Positions 7,960 through 17,222 of a DNA stretch of 64,000 nucleotides are shown one piece after another (the stretch's first letter is position 1; each line of letters opens with the position of its first letter). A program made the position numbers and the translations under genes. Under the pieces are notes generated by a model. The model was given only the letters and a program-made list of their open reading frames with translations, was not told where the DNA came from and ran no database searches. Source of the DNA: Alkalicoccus luteus (GTDB lineage: Bacteria; Bacillota; Bacilli; Bacillales; Salisediminibacteriaceae); NCBI GenBank assembly GCA_052061695.1, contig JBPZEY010000012.1; one strand, given 5' to 3'.

Positions 7960-9725
7960 TGTTTTGGAGAAGCGTCGTAGGGAAGCTCTGGTTTACTATT
8001 CTTCTCTTGGTTTCAGTCGTTCTCCTGGTATTAACGGTTCTGCTGCTTGAATATTTTGAGCGCTTTCATACAGAGCAGGCTGAACAGGAGCTGCTTAATC
8101 ACGCCAATTTGATCGTTGAGTTTCTTGAGGAATCGGAAAGCGGCGAAGAGGCGGTAGAATTGACCAGTACGATTTCTTCTTCGTACGCCGCTCAGGCCGT
8201 AGTGTTTGGTGAATCGGACTACTGGTATACGGCAGAAGAAGAGACGCTCCCGATAGCACTGTTTTCCGAAGACGGAACGCTTGCGAGGGTATTAGAGTCG
8301 GATGAAACTGTTGTGACACAAGGGGAGTTCATGAACACGCCGGAGGATGAAAGAGAAATTATGATTGTCGGCGTTCCGTTTGCATTTGAAGACGGGGAAG
8401 ACGGCAGTCTTTATCTGTATCAGCCTCTGGATGTTATTGATGAGGCATCAGATCAGACAAAACAGATTATCTTCTTCTCTGCCGCTATCGCAATTATTCT
8501 GACTACCGTGTTTGCCTTTTTTCTCTCATCGCGTATCACCGCCCCGCTCAGACAAATGCGTACAGCATCACTTGAGGTGGCTAAAGGGAATTTTGACACG
8601 AAAATTCCCATTCAAACAAAGGATGAGATCGGTCTGCTTGCAATGGCATTTAATCGGATGGGCAGAGCACTCAACACGAACTTAACCGCTTTGAACAGGG
8701 AAAAGGAGCAGTTATCCCGCATTTTAGCTTCGATGGCAGACGGAGTCCTTACGCTTAATAAAGAAGGGCAAGTCGTGGTGATGAATCCGCCCGCTTCCTC
8801 CTTCATGGAAACATGGAAATATGAGCAGCAGATTGCCGGGGACGGTCAGCCGATCGAACTGTACCGTTTGTTCAGAAGAGTAGTGACGGAAGAAAAAGAG
8901 GTCGATGCAGAGTTTACAGTTCAAGGCAGAAGCTGGGTCATTCTTATGACGCCCCTTTATGATGATGATACGATTCGCGGAGCAGTTGCTGTTTTAAGAG
9001 ATATGACCGAAGAAAGACAGCACGATAAGCTGCGAAAGGATTTTATCGCCAATGTTTCTCATGAGCTCCGCACCCCTATTTCAATGCTGCAAGGCTATAG
9101 TGAAGCGATCGTTGATGACATTGCTGAGAGTGCTGAAGAAAAAAAGGAAATGGCCGGAATTATCTATGATGAATCGCTTCGAATCGGGCGGCTGGTAAAT
9201 GAACTTCTTGATCTTGCACGAATGGAGGCAGGATATTTGTCGCTTCAGCGCGAAATAGTCGATATCGGGATGATTGCTGAGAAAATGATTCGTAAATTCC
9301 AGGTGGTTGCAAATGAGCAGCAGCTGTCGCTGTCTGCCTCGATTCAAACGGAGTATGCTCAAGTATATGCAGACCCGGACCGAATTGAGCAGGTATTGAC
9401 GAATTTAATTGATAATGCTATTCGGCATACCTCAGAGAGGGGAAGCGTAGCGGTCACCGTTTTTAAGGATCATCACGATATTGTTATGGAAGTGAACGAT
9501 ACCGGAGGAGGAATTCCCGAGGAGGATCTTCCGTTCATTTTTGAGCGGTTTTATAAGGCTGACAAAGCGAGGACGAGGGGAAGAGCCGGAACTGGACTTG
9601 GTCTTGCGATCGTCAAGAATATTGTGGACGCTCACGGTGGGAAAGTAACGGCTAGAAGTAAATTAAATGAAGGAACGACATTCAGGGTGGAGCTGCCATC
9701 AGGAGAAGGAGGAGAAGAGACATGA
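7959..9725 (+). CDS. resE: Sensor histidine kinase ResE
   Basis: The kinase has 588 residues. Order: transmembrane helix 1 (about 10-32), an acidic extracytoplasmic sensor region (about 33-168), helix 2 (about 170-190), HAMP (SSRITAPLRQMRTASLEVAKG), PAS-like domain (about 250-350), dimerisation/phosphotransfer domain with His368 in NVSHELRTPISM, and an ATPase domain with N (LIDNAIRHT), G1 (VNDTGGGIP) and G2 (RAGTGLGLAIV) boxes. It phosphorylates ResD. It overlaps resD by one base and the next gene by four bases. Confidence 0.93.
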   Translation: MFWRSVVGKLWFTILLLVSVVLLVLTVLLLEYFERFHTEQAEQELLNHANLIVEFLEESESGEEAVELTSTISSSYAAQAVVFGESDYWYTAEEETLPIALFSEDGTLARVLESDETVVTQGEFMNTPEDEREIMIVGVPFAFEDGEDGSLYLYQPLDVIDEASDQTKQIIFFSAAIAIILTTVFAFFLSSRITAPLRQMRTASLEVAKGNFDTKIPIQTKDEIGLLAMAFNRMGRALNTNLTALNREKEQLSRILASMADGVLTLNKEGQVVVMNPPASSFMETWKYEQQIAGDGQPIELYRLFRRVVTEEKEVDAEFTVQGRSWVILMTPLYDDDTIRGAVAVLRDMTEERQHDKLRKDFIANVSHELRTPISMLQGYSEAIVDDIAESAEEKKEMAGIIYDESLRIGRLVNELLDLARMEAGYLSLQREIVDIGMIAEKMIRKFQVVANEQQLSLSASIQTEYAQVYADPDRIEQVLTNLIDNAIRHTSERGSVAVTVFKDHHDIVMEVNDTGGGIPEEDLPFIFERFYKADKARTRGRAGTGLGLAIVKNIVDAHGGKVTARSKLNEGTTFRVELPSGEGGEET

Positions 9726-10276
9726 AAATATATACGAAAAAAGGGGATAAAGGCGAAACGCAGCTGATCGGCCGCAAAGTCCCTAAAACAAATGAACGAG
9801 TAAATGCATACGGCACTGTAGACGAACTAAACAGCTTTATCGGGGTTGCAGCGGCTTCTCTGCCGGAGAACTGTAAGGACATTCAACAGGAACTCCTTGA
9901 GATTCAGCATGAGCTGTTTGATATTGGCGGAGATTTAGCGAATGTGACCGGACGAAGCGATTGGGCTTTGTCTGCTAAAGCCGTAACAAGACTGGAAGGT
10001 GCTATTGACCGGTACTGGGAAGAAGCGCCTGAGATTAAAACATTTATTTTGCCAGGTGGCACGAAAGCTGCTGCCGATATGCACGTTTGCCGAACGGTCG
10101 CGCGCCGGGCAGAGCGGATGACTGCTGCAATTAGCGATGACGATCCAATGCCGCCTGAAGCCCTGCCGTATTTAAATCGGCTGTCGGATTATTTCTTTGC
10201 AGCAGCGAGAGCGGTCAATCATCGTAACGACGTCCCGGATATTGCTTATGCAAGAGGTAAAACAGTATTTAAATAA
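9722..10276 (+). CDS. Cob(I)alamin adenosyltransferase, PduO type
   Basis: This 184-residue enzyme transfers adenosine from ATP to cob(I)alamin to make adenosylcobalamin. Family signatures are the N-terminal YTKKGDKGETQLI..., YGTVDELNSFIG, the central DIGGDLA and the C-terminal PYLNRLSDYFFAAARAVN. The start overlaps the resE stop (ATGA), so it is transcribed and probably translated with resDE. This is unlike B. subtilis, where sigX follows resE. A cobalamin-binding MerR-type regulator that would need this cofactor lies at 20278. Confidence 0.9.
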   Translation: MKIYTKKGDKGETQLIGRKVPKTNERVNAYGTVDELNSFIGVAAASLPENCKDIQQELLEIQHELFDIGGDLANVTGRSDWALSAKAVTRLEGAIDRYWEEAPEIKTFILPGGTKAAADMHVCRTVARRAERMTAAISDDDPMPPEALPYLNRLSDYFFAAARAVNHRNDVPDIAYARGKTVFK

Positions 10277-10345
10277 GGCTGTACGCTTGAACCGGAAGAT
10301 AAATATGTGCTGACGGAACAGAATCGTAGGCCCGTTCAAGAGGAA

Positions 10346-10380
10346 AGAGACCTGCCCCAATCCGGAGCAGGTCTCTCTTT
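10346..10380 (+). terminator. Terminator after the cobalamin adenosyltransferase
   Basis: AGAGACCTGC and GCAGGTCTCT form a 10-base stem followed by CTTT. It lies between convergent genes and may act on both strands. Confidence 0.75.
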
Positions 10381-10389
10381 ATGCCTTAA

Positions 10390-11229
10390 TTAAAGTAAAA
10401 TCTCGATGTCAGCCTGATCGCGGAGATCCTGAACATACTGATTTTGACGAATCTGCATTTCAATTTCTTCCTGCACATCTTCAAATTCAGCCTCAGCCAT
10501 CTGTGGATCGCTCATAGCCTGCATTTCAAACGCTTCACGCGCTTCTTCTTCGTCTACTTCGTACTCTTCTTCCACATGGTCCATTGAAAGAAGCTGTTCA
10601 ACGAGGTTCATTTCACGAATCTCATTTTCAAGCTCTTCTTCTGTATACCCCTGTGATTCGAGTGCTTCCTGAAATTCTTCATCGGACCCGAATGCGCTTT
10701 GAATTTCTTCATACTCAGACTCAACAGCATCTTCGTCTGCTTCAAGACCCTGCTCTTCTGCTTCCTGTGCCATAACGCGCTGATTAATGAGCTGGTCCAG
10801 GAACTGCTGCTGGAACTGCATCATCATCATGGAAGATTCTTCATCTTCCATTTCCTGCTCCGCAAAGATCTGTTCAAACTGGGCCAGCTGAGCCTGGAGT
10901 TCGCCGCTTTGAATTTCTTCACCATTCACAACTGCAACCGGTTCTTCCGGATCACGGTCCATGAATTCAGCAGCCTCTTCCGGGTCCATGTCTTCGACGG
11001 CCTCTTCATCCATGCCGTTTTCTTCGCCGTTCATCGCATCATTCATGCCATTCTGGTCATCTGGTGCGTCAGCGTTATCGTCTTCGTTATCAATCGACTC
11101 TTCAATGTTGTTTTCAGCATTTCCATTGTTCTCAGCATTGTCAGCATTATTTTCATTCCCGCAGGCTGCCGCAAATAGCAGTGTGGAAAGAGAGAGTGCA
11201 AGCATGCCGTTTCTAGTTGTCTTTTTCAT
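10390..11229 (-). CDS. Acidic lipoprotein with SurA N-terminal-like domain
   Basis: The lipoprotein is 279 residues, with the lipobox LLFAAAC. Then comes an Asn/Asp/Glu-rich linker (about residues 25-85) and a SurA_N-like chaperone region: VAVVNGEEIQSGELQAQLAQ, then QFLDQLINQRVMAQEAEEQG and helical Glu-rich sequence. No parvulin (PpiC) domain is present, so it is probably a chaperone-like protein rather than a proline isomerase. The extreme acidity fits an exported protein of a halophile. The ATG at 11229 is 12 bases after AGAAAGG; a TTG at 11241 is less likely. Confidence 0.75.
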   Translation of the reverse strand: MKKTTRNGMLALSLSTLLFAAACGNENNADNAENNGNAENNIEESIDNEDDNADAPDDQNGMNDAMNGEENGMDEEAVEDMDPEEAAEFMDRDPEEPVAVVNGEEIQSGELQAQLAQFEQIFAEQEMEDEESSMMMMQFQQQFLDQLINQRVMAQEAEEQGLEADEDAVESEYEEIQSAFGSDEEFQEALESQGYTEEELENEIREMNLVEQLLSMDHVEEEYEVDEEEAREAFEMQAMSDPQMAEAEFEDVQEEIEMQIRQNQYVQDLRDQADIEILL

Positions 11230-11422
11230 TTGATTAATCAACCTTTCTGTATATGTCCCATTGCTACAACAACTGTATCATAAATAAAAGATAAGAGGCA
11301 ATTTAGCGATTCTATAAAAATAACGAATTGTTCCGGCTGACCGACGATCAGCTCTTGACAATGCGAAGCAACTGTTAAAAAAGGGGGGCAACCTGATTGT
11401 TTCAGACGAAACGAATCGGCAT

Positions 11423-11450
11423 AAAAAAGCCGCCCGGTAAGGCGGACGGC
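11423..11450 (-). terminator. Terminator of serA
   Basis: On the minus strand a GC-rich stem (GCCGTCCGCC / GGGCGGC) is followed by TTTTTT. It lies 9 bases after the serA stop. Confidence 0.8.
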
Positions 11451-11458
11451 AGCCTGTA

Positions 11459-13069
11459 CTATAATTCAATCGAAGTGACAAACTGAATTTCTTCAATACG
11501 TGAAAATGCCTCAAGAACGTCTTCCTGGCATTCTTTATCTGTCGTCAGAAGCATAATGGCCTGTCCGCCTTCTTCCTTCCGGCCCACCTGCATCGTTGCA
11601 ATGTTAACATCGTGGGTGCCGAGCAGCTGACCTACTTTTCCGATAACGCCTGGACGGTCGTTGTGGCGGACATAGAGCGTGTGCTTTGCCGGCTGAAAGT
11701 CGAGTTGGAATTGGTCCAGCTGCACGATCCGAGGTCCAATTTCGGAGCTGTGAGTGCCGTGAATGATCAGCTTGTTCGTTTCACCCAAAACCTCGGCTTT
11801 AAAGAAATTCTTATAGCCGTTAGCATCATTCTCGTGTATTTCGGAAACCTCCACCTCCCGCTCCTTGGCTATCACAGAAGCATTCACTTCGTTTACATAG
11901 TCATCCATACGGTGGCGGAAAAAACCAGCCAAAAAGCTGCGGCTGAACAGTCCGGTTTCCTGATGTGAAATCTCTCCTGCGTAGCTGATATTAATTTGTT
12001 TTACAGGCTCTTTAAACAACTGAGAAGCCGTTTCGCCGACTGTTTTTGTTAGTTTTGTGAAAGGTGAAAACTTTTCAAATGCGTCCTGATCCAAGTATGG
12101 CAGATTAAGTGCGTGAGGAGCAGGTCTCCCTTCCAGATATCCAAGAACTTCCTGAGAAACCGACTCTGCTACATTCTGCTGGGCTTCTGTCGTGGAAGCG
12201 GCAATGTGCGGTGTCGTTATCACCTGTTCAAGGGAGGAGAGAGGGTGACTAATAGCTGGTTCTTCAGCGAAAACATCTACTGCCGCACCGCGAACGTGAC
12301 CGCTTGAGACAGCTCTGTAAAGTGCTTCCTCGTCGATAATGCCTCCGCGCGCACAGTTTAAAATGAAGACTCCTGGTTTTGTCGAAGCGAGCGTCTCATC
12401 GTTTAGCAGATGGCGTGTCTCTTTTGTGAGCGGGGTATGCACGGTTAAAATATCACTTTGGCTGAGTGCTTCTTCAAGCGTAACCGCCGTCACATGATTT
12501 TTTTCTGCCCGGGATTTTGTCAGAAATGGATCATAGGCCAGTACGTTCATGCGGAAAGCACGGGCACGCTGAGCGAGTTCTGCTCCGATGCGGCCAAAGC
12601 CGATAATGCCGAGCGTTTTGCCGTAAAGCTCAGCCCCCTGATACTTTTTACGGTCCCAGCGGCCTTCCTCCATAGAACGGTTTGCTTGCGGTATATTGCG
12701 AACAAGTGAAGCCATCATCGCAAATGTATGTTCAGCCGTTGAAATCGTATTGCCGTCCGGAGCGTTGACGACAACGACCCCGTGATTTGTTGCGGCATCG
12801 AGATCCACGTTATCAACGCCAACCCCGGCGCGGCCGATTATTTTCAAGTTCGGCATGCTGCGAAGCAGGTCGGCTGTCACTTTTGTAGCACTGCGTATGA
12901 GAAGAGCGTCTACCTGATCCAGCGGAATTTCTGTTTCGAGTACGTTTTCCTGTACCACATTAACAGAACTGCTGTCCAGGATCGGGCGGAGACCGTCCTC
13001 GCTCATTGTGTCTGAAACCAGAACTGTATACAAGTTTTGGTCCAGCTTAATTGCTTGTTTCACGTTCAC
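11459..13069 (-). CDS. serA: D-3-phosphoglycerate dehydrogenase
   Basis: SerA (536 residues) catalyses the first step of serine synthesis, oxidising 3-phosphoglycerate with NAD. An N-terminal catalytic domain flanks a Rossmann domain (GIIGFGRIGAELAQRA); the NCARGGIIDEEAL segment and a His near PHIAASTTEAQ are catalytic signatures. An intervening domain and a C-terminal ACT domain (HNDRPGVIGKVGQLLGTHDVNIATM) follow, the usual site of serine feedback. The GTG start is placed by GGAGG ten bases upstream. The gene is monocistronic with its own terminator. Confidence 0.95.
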   Translation of the reverse strand: MNVKQAIKLDQNLYTVLVSDTMSEDGLRPILDSSSVNVVQENVLETEIPLDQVDALLIRSATKVTADLLRSMPNLKIIGRAGVGVDNVDLDAATNHGVVVVNAPDGNTISTAEHTFAMMASLVRNIPQANRSMEEGRWDRKKYQGAELYGKTLGIIGFGRIGAELAQRARAFRMNVLAYDPFLTKSRAEKNHVTAVTLEEALSQSDILTVHTPLTKETRHLLNDETLASTKPGVFILNCARGGIIDEEALYRAVSSGHVRGAAVDVFAEEPAISHPLSSLEQVITTPHIAASTTEAQQNVAESVSQEVLGYLEGRPAPHALNLPYLDQDAFEKFSPFTKLTKTVGETASQLFKEPVKQINISYAGEISHQETGLFSRSFLAGFFRHRMDDYVNEVNASVIAKEREVEVSEIHENDANGYKNFFKAEVLGETNKLIIHGTHSSEIGPRIVQLDQFQLDFQPAKHTLYVRHNDRPGVIGKVGQLLGTHDVNIATMQVGRKEEGGQAIMLLTTDKECQEDVLEAFSRIEEIQFVTSIEL

Positions 13070-13320
13070 TGCACATCATCCTCCATTTAAGGTACTCAAC
13101 TGATTGTCTTATACTAACATGAAATTCTGATAATTTGGACGTTCACGCTCAAAAAACAAAAGTTTTTTCGGGGAAGACGAGAAGTCGGACCAATGGTAGC
13201 GCTATCATATGCAGAGGGCCATCTTTTGGCAAAAAGATCAGGCTGAAACGTTCATGAACATGTAAAGTAATAATTCACAGTTTACAGCGGCTGAGTAAGC
13301 ATGTTCTTTAGCAAGCCAAA
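13070..13320. other. Intergenic region upstream of serA
   Basis: It holds the serA promoter region (a TATAAG-like -10 on the minus strand near 13110, with no convincing -35). I see no T-box, riboswitch fold or small gene. Confidence 0.4.
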
Positions 13321-13354
13321 GAAAACCCCCTGCATCATAAACAGATACAGGGGG
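13321..13354 (-). terminator. Terminator of the ferredoxin gene
   Basis: On the minus strand CCCCCTGTATC / GATGCAGGGGG forms an 11-base stem (one G-U pair) followed by TTTTC. Confidence 0.85.
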
Positions 13355-13363
13355 AACGAACAT

Positions 13364-13612
13364 CTATTCAAATTTCAGCGCATCGCCGTCAAACGGTTCA
13401 TCGGCAATCTTAATGGAATCAGTTGGACAGCCATCAAACGCGTCCTCAAGATCTTCGTAGAGATCTTCAGGCACAGCTTCTGTACCCTGGTTATCATCGA
13501 GGATAACGTAAGCGATTCCTTCATCATCATAATCGTAAATATCTGGAGCGGCTGCACCGCAGGCGCCACATGCAATACAGGTGTCTTTATCGACAATCGT
13601 GTATTTAGCCAT
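13364..13612 (-). CDS. fer: [4Fe-4S] ferredoxin
   Basis: The 82-residue ferredoxin has cluster ligands Cys12, Cys15, Cys18 (CIACGAC) and Cys62 followed by Pro (GCPTDSI). This is the single-cluster Bacillus Fer type. It shuttles electrons to cytosolic redox enzymes and could serve some P450s. The protein is strongly acidic. The ATG at 13612 follows AGGAGG at normal distance, so the in-frame extension to 13642 is rejected. It is divergent from ypbB, as in related genomes. Confidence 0.93.
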   Translation of the reverse strand: MAKYTIVDKDTCIACGACGAAAPDIYDYDDEGIAYVILDDNQGTEAVPEDLYEDLEDAFDGCPTDSIKIADEPFDGDALKFE

Positions 13613-13830
13613 TTTCCTACCTCCTATATAAGTATCTTCCAAAAGCCGTGTCGGCTGGAATTCATAACGATTCGTACTTCCTACGATGTTTAATTGTAAA
13701 GGTTCTCCATGAAGATTTCAACAGGCAAAGAGAATACACTGCACCAGGTGGCTGGCGCAGCATGCTATTTTTCTTTAGAATAGAAGCCGAAGCTACTAAT
13801 CTATATCACCGGCAGAAAGAGAGGGACATC

Positions 13831-14865
13831 ATGAAAACGATACTGCTGCACGTACTTTCAGAATTGCAGGAGAGCAGGTCTGCCTCTGGAGCGGTGCATA
13901 TTATAAAAGGCAAGCGGTCTGCGCAGACGATTCAGGATATTCAGCTGTTTCACTTGAGCAAATGGGCTGGTGCCGCAAGATTTTGGAAAGGAACCGATCC
14001 GTCTGCGCTGGCAGAAGAGCTTTTCAACCAGCAGTTGATTACTGGCGCCGGGCGCCGCGCGGCCCTTACAAACAAGGGATTTGAGCAGCTGAAGCAAGCT
14101 GAATGGCTGCAGCAATTGTATTTTCAGGGGCGGGAATATGAATGGAATGGATTTGCCGAAGCGTTTTGGAGGAAGCTGAATTTAACCGTGCAGGCGGCAG
14201 GATCACTCGCATCTAAAAATAAAGGATTTTTACCTGTTTATGCAGAGGCGGAGGAACGTGACGCAGTACGTAAGATTATAAAAAGCGCTGGAAGCAGACA
14301 TGTAAACCGGCTGCTTTACAACAAGCTGGAAGGCGAATTGAGTCTCCTGTCTGAGCGAAGCGCCGATATTTTCGTTTCCAGACTCGCAGGCAACGCCTCC
14401 CAGGGTAAAACGGTAAAACAGCTTGCCGGCAGATTATCGGAAGAAGAGGTTTTTCTGCGTTGGCGCAGCGTACTTCATTGGCTGATGAAATCGGAATGGC
14501 CGGCTGAACTCCAGCCGCTCATTTCGCACATTGAAAAACAAAAGTCCCGCTTGACAAACAGTGCAGAAAAAACAAAACGTTTCGTGTATGAAGGAAAGAC
14601 AAAAGCTGAGATCGCTGCTTTGCGGGGACTGAAATCCAGTACAGTAGAAGACCACCTTGTCGAGCTCGCTATGTTCGACCCGGATTTTCCTGCACATAAC
14701 TACATCTCTGAAAAAAGGCTGAAGGATCTCTCGATTATTCTTCAATCATCCGATCAGCAAGAGACCTTAAAAGAGTTAAAAGAAAAAGCCGGCGATAAGG
14801 GAAGCTATTTTGATATTCGGCTCGCAGGAGCGTTATTAAAGAATCGCAAGGGGGCAGAATCGTGA
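13831..14865 (+). CDS. ypbB: YpbB-like protein with C-terminal helix-turn-helix
   Basis: The protein is 344 residues, mostly helical. Its C-terminal region (about 245-290) resembles the helicase-associated RQC/HTH_40 module: KTKRFVYEGKTKAEIAALRG followed by SSTVEDHLVEL. It overlaps the recQ-like gene by four bases (GTGA). YpbB and the adjacent RecQ are conserved neighbours in Bacillus, and YpbB probably supplies the DNA-binding module the short RecQ lacks. ATG 13831 has GAGAGGG upstream; the frame is open further upstream but without ribosome site or similarity. Confidence 0.8.
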   Translation: MKTILLHVLSELQESRSASGAVHIIKGKRSAQTIQDIQLFHLSKWAGAARFWKGTDPSALAEELFNQQLITGAGRRAALTNKGFEQLKQAEWLQQLYFQGREYEWNGFAEAFWRKLNLTVQAAGSLASKNKGFLPVYAEAEERDAVRKIIKSAGSRHVNRLLYNKLEGELSLLSERSADIFVSRLAGNASQGKTVKQLAGRLSEEEVFLRWRSVLHWLMKSEWPAELQPLISHIEKQKSRLTNSAEKTKRFVYEGKTKAEIAALRGLKSSTVEDHLVELAMFDPDFPAHNYISEKRLKDLSIILQSSDQQETLKELKEKAGDKGSYFDIRLAGALLKNRKGAES

Positions 14866-16325
14866 CAGTTACTAATTTACTGCAGGATACTCCTTTTGAT
14901 ACGTTTCGCCCAGGACAGGAAGAAGTGATTTCAGCAATTCTTAGCGGCCGGGATACGCTCGCAGTACTGCCAACCGGTTCCGGGAAAACATTATGCTATC
15001 AGCTGCCGGCAGGAATCATGCCTGGCCTGACTATTGTCGTATCTCCGCTCGTCTCCCTGATGGATGATCAAGTGACCCAGTTGAAAATGAACGGATTTCA
15101 ACGAGTCGCTGCTTTACACGGAAATAAACCGCCAGCTGAAAAAAAGCGGATCTGGCAGGAGCTCCATTTGTTGAAGCTCTTATATGTTTCCCCGGAAATG
15201 CTTGCCGTTGAAAAAATACGCAGTCAGTTTAAGAAAATAAACGTGCCCCTGCTTGTTGTCGATGAAGCGCACTGCATTTCGCAATGGGGGCACGAATTTC
15301 GGCCTGACTATCAAAATCTCGGACGATTCAGGAAGGAGCTGGGAGAGCCGGTACTGCTGGCCTTAACAGCTACAGCGTCGGAACGTGTGAGATCTGATAT
15401 CATGTCATCCCTTAATCTGCAAAACCCTGTTATTGAAGCGCATTCAGTAAACAGAGAGAATATCTTTCTTGCTATAGAGACACAGCATGATCCACAAAGC
15501 CGTCAGCAACGATTAATGGAGCTGGTGACATCCGCTGCCAAACCATGCATTATTTATACGGGTACTAGAAGAGACGCGGAAGTGTGGAGCAGCCTTTATA
15601 AGGGTGCGTCTGCTTACTATCACGGCGGCATGCACGCCGAAGACAGAAACAGCATTCAAGGGCAGTTTCTGTATAATGAGATCGATGTGCTTTTTGCAAC
15701 CAGTGCGTTCGGGATGGGAATCAACAAGCCGGACGTCCGTTCGGTCATTCACGGCTATATGCCGCCATCTATTGAGCAATATGTACAGGAAATTGGCAGA
15801 GCGGGAAGGGACGGGGAAAGGGCCATTGCTTATGCAGTGCTTGCTGAAAGTGACTTCGTCCTGCCCTGGCATTTTGTTGAGATGGAGATACCAGGTCAAA
15901 AATGGCTTCAGGAAGAACTTCTTCCCGCATCAGAGACTCCAGGCAAACTGGAAGAGCTAATAGAAGGAGCTCCGTTTGCCGAACACACGACTTCGTTGTT
16001 ACGCAGCCATTTGATTAAAGCGAAGGCAAAGGGGTCTGAACGAAAGCGGATAGAACGTCTGATGACACATTTTGAACAACGCCGCCGTGAGCGGTCACAG
16101 CAGATTCAAAAAATGACTGATTTTGTTCATGCACCCTCATGCTTTCGAAAACAAGTATTGGCTTATTTTGAAGAAGAGCCGTTTGCCGCTGACAAATGGT
16201 GCTGCTCCAACTGTCATCCTGTCCCTATGCTGTCATCAGCACTTGTAAAGCTTGAATCGACTGTCGGCTGGCAAGCGCTTTTGAAGCAAAAGCTGCACGT
16301 AGGAGCAGAGCAGAATGAAACGTGA
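14862..16325 (+). CDS. recS: ATP-dependent DNA helicase, RecQ family (RecS type)
   Basis: This 487-residue superfamily 2 helicase shows FRPGQEEVISAILSGRDTLA (motif 0), LPTGSGKTLCYQLPA (Walker A), VVDEAHCISQWGHEF (DEAH and aromatic-rich loop), LTATA, ATSAFGMGINKPDVR and QEIGRAGRDG (motif VI). A C-terminal zinc-binding region (CFRKQVLAYFEEE ... CCSNCHP) follows. It lacks RQC and HRDC domains, as in the short B. subtilis RecS. It unwinds 3'-tailed DNA in recombination repair. GTG start overlapping the ypbB stop; overlaps the next gene by 11 bases. Confidence 0.92.
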   Translation: MTVTNLLQDTPFDTFRPGQEEVISAILSGRDTLAVLPTGSGKTLCYQLPAGIMPGLTIVVSPLVSLMDDQVTQLKMNGFQRVAALHGNKPPAEKKRIWQELHLLKLLYVSPEMLAVEKIRSQFKKINVPLLVVDEAHCISQWGHEFRPDYQNLGRFRKELGEPVLLALTATASERVRSDIMSSLNLQNPVIEAHSVNRENIFLAIETQHDPQSRQQRLMELVTSAAKPCIIYTGTRRDAEVWSSLYKGASAYYHGGMHAEDRNSIQGQFLYNEIDVLFATSAFGMGINKPDVRSVIHGYMPPSIEQYVQEIGRAGRDGERAIAYAVLAESDFVLPWHFVEMEIPGQKWLQEELLPASETPGKLEELIEGAPFAEHTTSLLRSHLIKAKAKGSERKRIERLMTHFEQRRRERSQQIQKMTDFVHAPSCFRKQVLAYFEEEPFAADKWCCSNCHPVPMLSSALVKLESTVGWQALLKQKLHVGAEQNET

Positions 16326-16881
16326 GGTGCTGGATCAGTTTACGGATAGGGAACTCTATGCCAATTTGTATGCAACGCAAGGATTTATGCTCGCCGCTGC
16401 CTTGATCGTTTCTTATTTTCTCAGCGGATCTGTCTTTACGCCCTTTCTCGGTCTGGACTGGTCATCTGCGGCTGTGAATGCAGGAATTATATTTGCAGCA
16501 GCCGTTATCGTATTGGAAATAATCCTTTACAAGGCAGTACCTTCCAGCTGGTTTGATGACGGGGGTGTTAACGAGCGTATTTTTCAGCATATGCATCCTG
16601 CGCACATAGCTGTTGTAAGCCTTGTCGTAGCAATCTGTGAAGAGGTACTGTTCAGAGGTGTCATACAGGAGCATTTCGGGCTCCTTGCGGCTTCTATATT
16701 GTTTGCTCTGATTCATGTACGGTATTTAAAAAACATGTTTTTATTTTCCTTTGTTGTACTTATGAGCGTTGGTCTCGGAGTTGTATATGAGTGGACTGGT
16801 ACCTTGGTGAGCGTCATCATTGCACACTTTCTCATCGATTTTATTCTTGGTCTGTTAATCCGCTACCGGATATTAACATAA
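16315..16881 (+). CDS. ypbD: CPBP-family intramembrane glutamic endopeptidase (YpbD-like)
   Basis: The 188-residue membrane protein has about five hydrophobic segments and the CAAX-protease/bacteriocin-processing (Abi) motifs: EEVLFRG in helix 3, ALIHVRYL, and IIAHFLIDF near the C-terminus. The Glu pair and the two His are the catalytic set. Bacillus YpbD members have no proven substrate. It overlaps the helicase gene, completing a ypbB-recS-ypbD operon. Confidence 0.88.
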   Translation: MKREVLDQFTDRELYANLYATQGFMLAAALIVSYFLSGSVFTPFLGLDWSSAAVNAGIIFAAAVIVLEIILYKAVPSSWFDDGGVNERIFQHMHPAHIAVVSLVVAICEEVLFRGVIQEHFGLLAASILFALIHVRYLKNMFLFSFVVLMSVGLGVVYEWTGTLVSVIIAHFLIDFILGLLIRYRILT

Positions 16882-16997
16882 AGCGGAAACCAGGCATCAG
16901 GCTTTCCCTCAAAATAAACGTAATTCGATAAGGGACTATAGTTTTTCCTGTCATTAGGTGGTAAGGTATAGGCAGGTATAAAAAAGGTGGTGGGAAC

Positions 16998-17222
16998 ATG
17001 AGTGAACAGAGGGCAGAAGCGCTGACGGAAGAACAGGAGGAAACTCCGCTTCCTTCCAGAAGAGATAGGCACAGCAGCAGGAGCGCTCCGCGCAAACGAA
17101 AGAAAAAGAAAAAAAAGACCGGAAATGTGCAGTTTCCGCTGGTCCGTATCTGGCTCGTCCTGTTTTTTACGATTGTAGCAGCGATGTTCACTTATCCTGT
17201 CTGGATCGAGCAAATCCGCTGA
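16998..17222 (+). CDS. Small basic single-pass membrane protein (possible LysM-less YpbE remnant)
   Basis: The protein is 74 residues with GGTGG upstream of the ATG. The acidic N-terminal 20 residues lead into a run of Arg/Lys (RKRKKKKKK), then one transmembrane helix (VRIWLVLFFTIVAAMF) and a short outside tail (TYPVWIEQIR). In B. subtilis ypbE follows ypbD and has a similar cytoplasmic/transmembrane start plus an extracellular LysM domain; here the frame stops right after the helix at a strong terminator. It is either a shortened YpbE or an unrelated small protein. Confidence 0.6.
   Translation: MSEQRAEALTEEQEETPLPSRRDRHSSRSAPRKRKKKKKKTGNVQFPLVRIWLVLFFTIVAAMFTYPVWIEQIR

Noticed and set aside
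13070..13320. T-box or riboswitch upstream of serA
   Set aside because: No T-box sequence, specifier stem or terminator/antiterminator pair could be found.
13648..13830. N-terminal extension of YpbB by 61 codons
   Set aside because: It has no ribosome site and overlaps the divergent ferredoxin promoter. ATG 13831 has GAGAGGG and fits homologue length.
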